This document shows positions 7,461 through 14,954 of a stretch of 15,874 nucleotides of DNA, piece after piece (the first letter of the stretch is position 1; the number at the start of each line of letters is the position of its first letter). The position numbers and the translations under genes are program-made. Where the stretch lies: assembly GCA_038093975.1 (NCBI GenBank), contig JBBPTG010000406.1:1-15874 (forward strand). The letters are read 5' to 3'. Source of the DNA: Chalciporus piperatus (lineage: Eukaryota > Basidiomycota > Agaricomycetes > Boletales > Boletaceae). The notes under the pieces were generated by a model. That model saw only the letters and a program-made list of their open reading frames with translations. It did no database searches and was not told the DNA's origin.

Positions 7461-10400
7461 ATGATCTGGGCAAACGGACCGCAACTAACTCATTAGGAAA
7501 ATCTGTAAACTATTCACACAGTCAAACGGGGTCTCATGTTGATCATGAGCTTGGCCTGGACTCTAGTCAGGTGCTTAATTCCGTTTCCATAATCCGATAT
7601 CTTTCCGAAAACCCAGGACCACGTTTCATTCGCACGACGGATCGAGAATTGAAGCTATCTACTTCCATCGCTTCGCAACGCCTCCCTTCTGCTTTCACAC
7701 GAGCAGAGGCACTTCTTGATTCAGGAGCTAACGCTATCTTCGTTGATCGGAGATGGGCTGACAAAATCAAATTACCCCTCGTGCAACTCAGACACCCACT
7801 TACGGTATACAACGTGGACGGAACACATAACTCCGCTGGACAGATAACACACTGTGCGGAAATCATTATCCATTTCAACGGACATCGTGAGAAGGCCATT
7901 GCAGAAGTCACTGATCTCGGAAAGAATCAGATGATACTAGGATACGCATGGCTGAAGCAACACAATCCAGAGATAGATTGGAACAAAGGAACGGTCCACA
8001 TGACACGTTGTCCTTGGTCTTGTTCCGTTTTACGAGATAAACCACCGTTCGCACGTCAACTTGATGATGAAGAACGAAATTCTCTTCGTCACATCAACGC
8101 CGCAAAGAAGGAGGCGCCCGAACTAAAAACGGAAAAGACTCCGGAAGAACTTGTTCCAAAAGAATATCACAAGTATATTCACCTGTTCAAGAAAAAGGAA
8201 TCTGAACGCATGCCAACCCGTAAGCCGTGGGATCATGCAATTGACTTGAAAGACACCTACAAGCCGAAAAAGGGTCGTCTTATCCCACTCTCTGTCACGG
8301 AACAAGAAGAAGTCAGCGCATTCATTGATGATCAGCTCAAGAAAGGATACATTCGTCCTTCCAAATCTGAGCAGACTTCTCCCGTGTTCTTCGTTCCTAA
8401 GAAGGATGGCAAGAAACGCATGGTTCAAGATTACCGTTATCTGAATGAACACACGGTGAAAAACAACTACCCGCTACCCCTCATTTCCCAATTGGTTGAT
8501 AAACTGAAAGGCGCAAAACTGTTTACCAAAATGGACTTGCGCTGGGGATACAACAACATCCGCATCAAAGAAGGCGATGAATCTAAAGCCGCATTCGTGT
8601 GCTTCCGTGGCGCCTTCGAACCCTTGGTCATGTACTTCGGATTATGCAATTCTCCTGCGACATTTCAAACCATGATGAACGACATCTTCTCGGATATGGA
8701 AGACGCCGTTGTTGTCTACATTGATGACATCATGATCTTTACCAAATCCGACGATCCTGCTGTCCATGCAAAAATAGTCAGGGAAGTTCTTCGTCGCCTA
8801 GAAGAGAATGACCTCTTCGTCAAACCAGAGAAATGTGTCTTCCATACCAAAGAAGTAGAATTCTTGGGAATGACAATTACTCCCGAGGGAATCAGGATGG
8901 ATGACGATAAGGTCAAGGCAATCACCGAATGGCCAACTCCGACAAATGTCAGAGGTGTAAGAAGCTTCCTTGGGTTAGCAAACTTCTATCGCCGCTTCAT
9001 TCAGGATTACGCTCAAGTGGCTAGACCCTTGAATGACCTTACCAAGAAGGATACGAAATTCGCATGGGAAGATGCGCAGACGAACACCTTCAACACGATG
9101 AAACAGAAGTTCATCACCGCTCCCATACTCGCTTTCCCAGACAATGACAAACGCTTCCGTCTAGAATCGGATGCATCTAATTATGCCACGGGTGCTGTTC
9201 TATCTATAGAACAAGGAGACAAATGGCATCCCGTCGCGTTCTCTTCCCACTCCATGTCACCGGAAGAACGCAATTACCCTATCGCGGATAAAGAGATGCT
9301 AAGCGTTATCAGAAGTCTAGAACAATGGAGACATTATCTGGAAGGTTCCAAACACGAGTTTGAAATTTGGAACGATCACGCGAACCTTCAATTCTTCATG
9401 ACTCGACAAGATCTAAATCGTCGCCAAGCACGTTGGTCTCAATATCTTAGCCGATTCAATTTCAAATGGTTACACAAGGCCGGCTCCCAAATGGGGAAAG
9501 CCGATGCCTTATCAAGGAGAGAAGATCACGCAATCGGTATCGAAGCAGATAACAAAGCTATCTTGGTAATACCTCCGGACAGAATAGCTGCCACGTCAAC
9601 TGTTCAACTCTCGACCGATTCCGATCTGATTATGAACAAAATCAGAAAAGCAACCTTCAAAATACGTGAGACAGAAGTCATGAAACTCTGTAAAGAACAC
9701 GGCATTTGTGAAGAGTCTGATGGGATTCTGATTGACAAGAAAGGAAGACTATACGTTCCTGAAGAAGAAGATCTCCGCATGGAGATTATTCGACTTCATC
9801 ACGACACGCCCGTTGCTGGACATCCCGGATATGAAAAGACAATTGAACTGCTACAGCGCAGCTACGCCTGGCCAGGAATGGCTACGCTCGTAAAAGACTA
9901 CGTCTCACGCTGTGACAGATGTGCACGTTTCAAAGGGATAAACTATGCTCCTTCTGGAAAGCTCCGCCCCCTTGAAGTTCCGGATCTTCCTTGGGAACAT
10001 ATCTCTGCAGATTTCACTACCGATCTGCCACTTTCGAATGGATTCGATTCTATTCTCGTCGTCGTTGACAGATTCTCCAAAGAAGTCGAATTCATTCCCT
10101 GCAACAAGACGGTTACCGCTCTCGACACCGCCCGTCTTTACCTAACCCATGTATGGAAACATCATGGACTTCCTAAGACCATCATATCGGACCGAGGTCC
10201 ACAATTCGCATCTCAAGTGATGAAAGACATATGCAAACGTCTTGGCATTACGCCCAAACTCTCCACCGCCTTTCATCCCCAAACTGATGGACAAACTGAA
10301 CGTATGAATCGAGATCTACAACAGTATCTCCGTCTATTCACATCAGAAAAACAAGAAGAATGGACTGATTGGCTACCAATTGCGCAATTCTCGTACAACT

Positions 10401-11173
10401 CGAAGAAGCAAGCCTCTACATCCAAGGCACCTTTCAACGTCACGCACACATATTCCCCGAGAATGGGAATAGAGAATTACACGTCTAAAGCACCCGCTGC
10501 TACGGACTTTGTTAACACGCTTGCCAACACGTTGAAAGAAACCAAGGATAACATAATAGAAGCTCAGAAGCGTATGAAGGCGCAGGCCGATAAACACCGC
10601 TCTGAATCACCATCTTACGAAACTGGTCAGAAAGTCTGGTTGTCTACAACTAATCTCCGCCTGGCGCAGAGATCTAAGAAACTTTCCCCACGATGGTTGG
10701 GCCCTTACGAAATCACAACCCTGATTGGACGGAACGCACTACGTTTGAAGCTTCCGCGTACCATGAAAATTCACCCCGTCGTTAATGTTTCACGTGTCAA
10801 ACCATATAAGGACAGGTTACGGAAGCAAACCGTTGACAAGCCTGGGCCTGTGATTGTGACAGAAGACAGAGATGATGAATATGAGGTAGATTATATCGTT
10901 GATTCTCGTTTACAGGGAAAAACCCTGAAATACCTCGTGCACTGGAAAGGCTATGCGGAATCTGATCGGACATGGGAACCAAGGTCGAATCTCAAGAACG
11001 CACAAGATGCAATAAGGGAATTCAACAAGATACATCCGTCCGCTCCGCGATTCCTTCGCATGTCACGGAGTCTATTTGAGTCACTGTTTCAGCCGTATGA
11101 CAATCTAACGAGTCAGGTGGATGATGGCCAAATCAACTGGTTGAATACCGTGCCGAACACCGAAGAGGTATAA
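7445..11173 (+). CDS. pol: pol: protease, reverse transcriptase, RNase H, integrase, chromodomain
   Basis: The pol frame is open from 7370 (after TAG at 7367-7369) to TAA at 11171-11173 with no internal stop. It lacks an early ATG and probably begins by -1 frameshift at 7439-7445. Counting from the GTG at 7571 as residue 1, an aspartic protease has LLDSGANAIF (Asp50) and ILGYAWL. The RT has FTKMDLRWGY (Asp322) and YIDD (Asp385/386). RNase H has ESDAS (Asp534), DKEML (Glu575), NDHANL (Asp602) and KADALSR (Asp645). The integrase has HHCC zinc residues His744, His751, Cys781 and Cys784 and a catalytic triad Asp814, Asp874 and Glu910 with DD35E spacing. GPYEI (1044-1048) marks the GPY/F module. 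A chromodomain spans about 1102-1152. All key residues are present, so the enzyme part looks intact. It copies element RNA into DNA and inserts it into the host genome. It is about 1,200 residues, normal for a chromovirus Pol. Confidence 0.95.
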   Translation, partial: RQSGLNDLGKRTATNSLGKSVNYSHSQTGSHVDHELGLDSSQVLNSVSIIRYLSENPGPRFIRTTDRELKLSTSIASQRLPSAFTRAEALLDSGANAIFVDRRWADKIKLPLVQLRHPLTVYNVDGTHNSAGQITHCAEIIIHFNGHREKAIAEVTDLGKNQMILGYAWLKQHNPEIDWNKGTVHMTRCPWSCSVLRDKPPFARQLDDEERNSLRHINAAKKEAPELKTEKTPEELVPKEYHKYIHLFKKKESERMPTRKPWDHAIDLKDTYKPKKGRLIPLSVTEQEEVSAFIDDQLKKGYIRPSKSEQTSPVFFVPKKDGKKRMVQDYRYLNEHTVKNNYPLPLISQLVDKLKGAKLFTKMDLRWGYNNIRIKEGDESKAAFVCFRGAFEPLVMYFGLCNSPATFQTMMNDIFSDMEDAVVVYIDDIMIFTKSDDPAVHAKIVREVLRRLEENDLFVKPEKCVFHTKEVEFLGMTITPEGIRMDDDKVKAITEWPTPTNVRGVRSFLGLANFYRRFIQDYAQVARPLNDLTKKDTKFAWEDAQTNTFNTMKQKFITAPILAFPDNDKRFRLESDASNYATGAVLSIEQGDKWHPVAFSSHSMSPEERNYPIADKEMLSVIRSLEQWRHYLEGSKHEFEIWNDHANLQFFMTRQDLNRRQARWSQYLSRFNFKWLHKAGSQMGKADALSRREDHAIGIEADNKAILVIPPDRIAATSTVQLSTDSDLIMNKIRKATFKIRETEVMKLCKEHGICEESDGILIDKKGRLYVPEEEDLRMEIIRLHHDTPVAGHPGYEKTIELLQRSYAWPGMATLVKDYVSRCDRCARFKGINYAPSGKLRPLEVPDLPWEHISADFTTDLPLSNGFDSILVVVDRFSKEVEFIPCNKTVTALDTARLYLTHVWKHHGLPKTIISDRGPQFASQVMKDICKRLGITPKLSTAFHPQTDGQTERMNRDLQQYLRLFTSEKQEEWTDWLPIAQFSYNSKKQASTSKAPFNVTHTYSPRMGIENYTSKAPAATDFVNTLANTLKETKDNIIEAQKRMKAQADKHRSESPSYETGQKVWLSTTNLRLAQRSKKLSPRWLGPYEITTLIGRNALRLKLPRTMKIHPVVNVSRVKPYKDRLRKQTVDKPGPVIVTEDRDDEYEVDYIVDSRLQGKTLKYLVHWKGYAESDRTWEPRSNLKNAQDAIREFNKIHPSAPRFLRMSRSLFESLFQPYDNLTSQVDDGQINWLNTVPNTEEV
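10868..11032 (+). other. Chromodomain at the C-terminus of integrase
   Basis: The coded segment runs from DEYEVDYIVDSRLQG through YLVHWKGY to DRTWEPRSNL. The three aromatic-cage positions of HP1-type chromodomains appear filled: Tyr1104, Trp1125 and Tyr1128 (pol numbering from 7571). In chromoviruses such domains are known to steer integration toward histone H3K9-methylated chromatin. Binding by this copy is inferred, not shown. After the domain, about 45 residues of unrecognised tail precede the stop. Confidence 0.85.
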
Positions 11174-11236
11174 GAGACTGATGTTCGACGGTCTTTACTC
11201 TCACAGTTTCTCTTCCACAAACCACCATCATCACCA

Positions 11237-11803
11237 ATGGATCTCAACGACGTCTACGCTTGGGAGAGTGTCCTCCGCGACATTTTCATTCGAAACTTCA
11301 CTAGGGATCGAGGCAACTTCGTCCTCTCCCTCCTCTTTATACTCTTCATTATCTGCAACGGTTGGATTCTCCGCATGCTCATCCCCTCCCTCCTCGCCCT
11401 CATCACCATCGTCGTCATCACCATCGCCATTCAATACCTCATGTTCGCTCGGATGATCGTGACCAGACGGTCCACGTCCATCGAGATCAACTGGGACTGG
11501 ACGACAAGGTGGATGAAGCTCGTCGTATGGCACCCGGATCTGAGCAAGTGGGACAACGTGATAGAAGAACAGGCAGAGAATCCTGATCAGCAGGAATGGC
11601 CTACAAACTGGCCTGATCTCGCTGAACCTCCTATTCCTGACCCTGCACTCGTAGGTGCTCCCCACCCTATTCCTGTCGATGAAAACGATGGTAACCCATT
11701 TGAGCCACCAGTAACCTGGACGAACAACAACCTTCAGGTCGCTGCTGCTCCGCCAGCAAATGGAGTACCGTGGATGAATCAAGGTCCACTCGTCGAAGTC
11801 TGA
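11237..11803 (+). CDS. ORF3: small two-pass membrane protein in the env position
   Basis: A 188-residue frame starts at the ATG at 11237 (ACCAATGG context), 63 bases after pol, and stops 34 bases before the 3' LTR. Residues 28-44 and 47-74 are strongly hydrophobic (LSLLFILFIIC; IPSLLALITIVVITIAIQY), separated by a short polar turn, and are followed by basic RRS. The remaining 110 residues are acidic and rich in Pro and Trp (EWPTNWPDL, PPIPDPAL). No cleavable signal, furin site or fusion peptide typical of a retroviral Env is obvious, and I recognise no family. A homologous but shortened ORF, with similarity at protein level, occupies the same place in diverged element B, which argues that it is a real element gene. 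It could anchor particles to a membrane, act as a regulator, or be captured host sequence. A long antisense frame (11231-11824) is taken as a shadow. Confidence 0.7.
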   Translation: MDLNDVYAWESVLRDIFIRNFTRDRGNFVLSLLFILFIICNGWILRMLIPSLLALITIVVITIAIQYLMFARMIVTRRSTSIEINWDWTTRWMKLVVWHPDLSKWDNVIEEQAENPDQQEWPTNWPDLAEPPIPDPALVGAPHPIPVDENDGNPFEPPVTWTNNNLQVAAAPPANGVPWMNQGPLVEV

Positions 11804-11824
11804 TCGTCTAGGAATACGATCCAT

Positions 11825-11837
11825 AGAGAGGGGGTAG
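11825..11837 (+). other. Polypurine tract of element A
   Basis: AGAGAGGGGGTAG directly precedes the TG of the 3' LTR. Purine tracts here survive RNase H and prime plus-strand DNA. Element B has the nearly identical AGAGAGGAGGTAG on the minus strand at 13237-13249, next to its own LTR. Confidence 0.8.
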
Positions 11838-12313
11838 TGTTACGAACGCTCCATTCCTTATCCTAATCATCCCTACATTCCATTACGCTTACTAGGTTTC
11901 TCTTCGTTTCGTGGACTTAGTCGTTTCACTTTCTCTTTTGTTATCTTATCTTATCGCATCACGTGACTTACTTACATAAGCTAGGTCTAGACCTTCGCTT
12001 ACTAACTGATGACTCACCGCTCACTCGTCAGCATCAGTCAGCATTACTCATCATATGACTCACGCTTACTCATTCCGCAGTAGAGCTAGTTACGCTATTG
12101 GCTAGTAGTCAGTATGAGTCATACCCAGTCACCTACGATAAGGTTTAGCCACAACATGTACAAACATTGACAATAGTATATAAACCTGGGTCGACAAGCA
12201 CTGGACTCCCCAGTCTTGTTCTCCTGGAGTTTCCTCATCGAACCTCAGCCAAGTTCATCGGCTCGCTATTGTCTAGTGTGAGTCTTAGCTCTTAGTTGAG
12301 TTGAGTCGTTTCA
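11838..12313 (+). repeat. 3' LTR of element A
   Basis: A 476-bp copy of 4347-4822 with four base differences. It contains the same bZIP sites, TATA box and AGTCTTGTTCT segment, so its promoter would fire rightward into the flanking transposase-like fragment. The base after its terminal CA starts CCATG, which does not match the left flank. Confidence 0.95.
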
Positions 12314-12661
12314 CCATGTTGGCATCGATGAGATTGAGTGCGGCGGCGTTGCAGACACGTTCGTAGGCTTGCTGGGATGTATGCTCAAGGGAGAGGTAAA
12401 CGGATATGCAGTAGCGAGCGGCTCCGTGATCGATGTGAATTGCGTGGGTTGGCGGGTTTCGCATCCTTTCGATAGCACCCTCTGACAACTTAGATACTTC
12501 ATCGCTGAGAGACGCCTGACGCATGAGGCAGACATATTGCATGGTGGTACGCATGTCCGGAAGAGTCGCGAGCGAGACGAGATGGTCTATGTTGATATTG
12601 GGGCGACGACGGTAAGGAAAATTTAAAGCATAAACTTGGTGGTTATCATGGCCCTGCTCGC
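12314..12661 (-). pseudogene. Fragment of a transposase-type gene trapped between two inverted LTRs
   Basis: The 348 bp between the two LTR ends are open in one minus-strand frame for all 116 codons. The frame extends into LTR sequence at both ends, so it has neither a native start nor a stop. Motifs include LVSLATLPDMRTTMQY, LSEGAIERMRNPP and ISVYLSLEHTSQQAYERV. These remind me of the N-terminal part of large basidiomycete CACTA/Plavaka- or KDZ-type transposon proteins (the D(L/M)xT..., (E/D)RLRNPP and (D/S)xYLSLxxxSxxxY patterns). This family call is from memory of patterns only. The uninterrupted frame suggests disruption was recent. The rest of the gene is not found on the far side of element A or in this window. 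Confidence 0.5.
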
Positions 12662-13236
12662 TGAAACGACTCAACTCAATCAAGAGCTAGCGCTATCATC
12701 AGACAACATGCCCTAGTGGAACCACATCAACTCAGTAACTAGAGCTGAGGATCAGACTAGGCAAGCAGGAGCGCTTGGCCCATGAAGTTCAAGAAGAGGA
12801 AACTCCAGGAGAACAAGACTGGAGAGCCAGTGCTTGTCAACCCGGGTTTATATACTATTGACAGTGTTTGTACATGTTGTGGCTAAACCTTAACTATATG
12901 ACTAGTAAACCTTAACTATATAACTAGGTATGACTAGATATGAGTCATGGCGAGTAACAGCCAATAGCGTATATGACTAGTAAGCGAGATGAGTCAGTAA
13001 GAGTCTGAGTCATGGTGACTCGGTATGAGTCATGGACAGTGGGGAAGATGCACAGCCACGCACAGCCACGTTACGTAAGCGAAAGGCTAGACCTAGCTGA
13101 TGTAAGCAGGTCACGTGATGTGATCTTGATAAGATAAGATAACAGAAAAGGGAGAGAAAGCGACTAAGTCCAAAAGTGAAAGAGAAACGTAGTAAGTGTA
13201 GGAAAAACTAGGATAAGGAACTGAGCGTTCGTAACA
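12662..13236 (-). repeat. LTR of element B (antisense, 575 bp, related to A's LTRs)
   Basis: Read on the minus strand it starts TGTTACGAACGCTCAG and ends TTGAGTCGTTTCA, matching A's LTR ends. It shares the TATA region, AGTCTTGTTCTCCTGGAG, the CACGTGA site and four TGAGTCA sites (12941, 12990, 13006 and 13026 on the plus strand). It is about 100 bp longer: a longer U5 (about 12690-12810), a 22-bp tandem duplication (12885-12928) and a CACAGCCACG repeat near 13050. It is preceded, in its own orientation, by a polypurine tract and internal sequence, so it is the 3' LTR of B rather than a solo LTR. Confidence 0.88.
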
Positions 13237-13247
13237 CTACCTCCTCT

Positions 13248-13514
13248 CTATGGATCGTATTCCAGACGATCAAGACCTTGCAAGGATATCAACCTGTGAA
13301 GCAGCACGAACATTGTGCAATGAACGACGATGATGATGATGATATCAAAAATCAAGATGATGGGGATGGGTGGCAGGATTCTCAGAATCCGGAATTGGAA
13401 TAGTTGAAATGCGAAACAGCATGTGATGATGACAACGTATCTGCGAGTGCGAGCATTGCGATAGTTGCGAGCGACGACATTGCGAACAACAGCGGCGAAG
13501 GCGTGTGAGTTCAT
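13248..13514 (-). pseudogene. Shortened ORF3 homologue of element B
   Basis: An 88-residue frame from the ATG at 13514-13512 aligns with the first 80 residues of A's ORF3. VVRNVVARNYRNARTRR corresponds to VLRDIFIRNFTRDRGN; then FRILRILPPIPIILIFDIIIIIV corresponds to WILRMLIPSLLALITIVVITI. The proline-rich tail is deleted, and the frame runs into what is noncoding sequence next to A's PPT. The DNA is clearly diverged while the hydrophobic pattern is kept. The upstream extension to 13610 is probably not coding. Confidence 0.6.
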
Positions 13515-13698
13515 TGTGATGATTGTTTCAATGATGGATGTGGATGGAGAGCAAGAGCGTAAAACATCACTCTTTATACCTTTTCGGTTCTCGGTACGGT
13601 TTCCAATCAATCGATATTTTCATCGTCAGTCTGACTCGTTCGACTGTCATGCAGTTGTAATTGTGACTCGAATAGAATTCTGAGTCATGCTGTGTAAG

Positions 13699-13945
13699 CG
13701 CAGGGTGGACGGATGTGTAGCGTGGGAAATTCTAATTGCATCCAGTGCAATGTCAAGAATAGACCTTGGTTTTCACGTGCGATCAGATTTCGCATAGCTT
13801 TCAATGCGCAAGGCATTTCAGGTTTTGACCTTGTAAGCATGAATCAACGATGTAATTCACCTTGTGTTCGTCATGGGATATGGAAGCTTCAAGCGTATAG
13901 CGTTCCGACCAATCAGATTTGCGATTGTGTAAGGTTCTAACCTTG
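13699..13945 (-). pseudogene. Integrase C-terminus and chromodomain remnant of element B
   Basis: Minus-strand sequence matches A's pol from the region after GPYEI (ATCTGATTGGTCGGAACGC against CCTGATTGGACGGAACGC) to the chromodomain (KVNYIVDSCLQGQNLKC against EVDYIVDSRLQGKTLKY). About 110 bases between them are missing compared with A. The conserved Trp of the HWKGY motif is TGA here, and a base is lost right after it, so the domain cannot be made. Similarity fades near ACACATCCGTCCA at about 13710. Confidence 0.8.
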
Positions 13946-14369
13946 TAAGAAAGGTTTCCTTGGATTGTATCAACACGTTTCTCGAGTGTGTCAATGAGAA
14001 TTGCAGCAGCGAGTGCTAAAGCGAGTGGTGATGAGCGTGAAGATTGTGAAATCCTCAGAAATGCGCGTTCTCGGTAGAGATTTGGGTTCTTCAAGCGACT
14101 GCGGCTTGGAATTTGGGCGAGAGAAAGAGATTTTGAGCGAAGAAAATGATTATGGTTAACACCATTATTGTTCGTACCCTTGGTACTCTCTTGTACTCTT
14201 CACACTAGCGTGTTCATAGTGTGTCACTTGTCGTAACACTTGTCGTAACACTTGTGTCATTGCCATAACACTTTGTATTCCTTGTGTCACTTCACGTTCC
14301 ATTGGTGTTCATTGGTAACACATCTTCGTGTGCATTCCCGCAACACTTCATCGTGTCACTACCATTCAA
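13946..14369. other. Unassigned stretch of element B with short TGTTACGA/TGTCACTT repeats
   Basis: No gene is supported. At about 14218-14290 the plus strand has repeated GTCGTAACACTT and GTGTCACTT units. On the minus strand these read TGTTACGACAAG, resembling the first bases of the LTR family (TGTTACGAACG). On the minus strand this stretch immediately follows a PPT-like purine run at 14371-14385. It could be remains of another LTR. Confidence 0.4.
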
Positions 14370-14880
14370 TCCACTACCTCCTCTCTTTGGTTTGGATTCC
14401 AGACAAACCCTACGGAGAACCAGACCCTACGGTGAACCCACAGAGGAACTCTATGGTTCTTTGGCCCGGTCGGCCTTCTCGATACCCGATGGAAGTAGGA
14501 GTTTCATGTGATCTTGACAATCCCCCCAGTAAAAAAAATTTCACGGTTTCTGTAGGTTTCTTCACAGATAACCGAAACGACGAGTGGTTTGGGATTGTTC
14601 GAGCGATGAGCGACAACAGCTCAATGGAATTCGATTCCATACTTCGAGTGCTTGAGACAGCAGTGAGGATTGATAGCGATGAGCGAAAGCAGCTCAATGG
14701 GTTTGGATCCCAGACAATGCTTTTCAAGTAGCAATGAGCAGAAACAGCTCTGTCGATTTGGATTCCAGACTACTCGGATTTCATGCACGTGGCAGCGGTG
14801 TGCGCAAGCGTAACGAGCGAAAACAGCTCGATGAATTTGGATTCCAGACAGCGGGCGGCAAGAGTTTTGGATTCCAGACA
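14370..14880. repeat. Tandem array with TTTGGATTCCAGACA and GATGAGCGAAAACAGCTC modules
   Basis: The compound unit (GCGATGAGCGAAAACAGCTC, then RATGGRTTTGGATTCCAGACA) occurs in degenerate form near 14603-14640, 14675-14718, 14732-14776 and 14812-14852. Extra TTGGATTCCAGAC copies lie near 14390 and 14865. Spacing varies, about 55-80 bases. The last module, TACCTCCTCTCTTTGGTTTGGATTCCAGAC (14375-14404), parallels TACCTCCTCTCTATGGATCGTATTCCAGAC at 13238-13267. The repeats therefore appear to derive from the ORF3-end/PPT junction of this element family. Open frames through it on both strands are by-products of the repeat. Confidence 0.65.
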
Positions 14881-14954
14881 CATTCAGGGATAACACCCTA
14901 GTAGGATAGACACTAGTGACAGCGTTCTTGACGCGATGTGTCGGTGACAACGAT

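Larger units (their letters stand above)
4347..12313 (+). mobile_element. Element A: Ty3/gypsy LTR retrotransposon with chromodomain (chromovirus), 7,967 bp
   Basis: Two 476-bp direct LTRs with TG..CA ends bound a 7,015-bp interior with a primer-binding segment, ORF0, gag, pol and ORF3, then a polypurine tract. The domain order protease-RT-RNase H-integrase with GPY/F and chromodomain assigns it to Ty3/gypsy (Metaviridae-like), chromovirus branch. The LTRs differ at only four positions (4605/12096, 4633/12124, 4696/12187 and 4764/12255), about 0.8 percent, so insertion was fairly recent. The element is probably not autonomous now because gag has two in-frame TGA codons. The five bases on either side (TAAAG on the left, CCATG on the right) do not match, which is unusual for such a young insertion. 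Confidence 0.95.

Noticed and set aside
11237..11803. ORF3 as a true retroviral-type envelope glycoprotein
   Set aside because: It has only 188 residues, no cleavable signal peptide, no furin-like site and no fusion-peptide arrangement. Position alone is not enough.
11231..11824. Long minus-strand frame (197 codons) opposite ORF3
   Set aside because: It is acidic/low-complexity and mirrors the codon pattern of ORF3. The plus-strand frame has a good ATG context, membrane segments and a homologue in element B.
12285..12683. Minus-strand frame 12285-12683 as one intact gene with its own start and stop
   Set aside because: Its first and last codons lie in LTR sequence. Only 12314-12661 is non-LTR and it is a fragment.
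14252..14731. Plus-strand frame of 159 codons and overlapping minus-strand frames
   Set aside because: They run through the tandem array and LTR-like debris of element B and contain no recognisable domain.
14218..14880. CRISPR-like repeat array
   Set aside because: Unit lengths and spacing are irregular, repeats are degenerate and share ancestry with the retroelement, and the context is eukaryotic.
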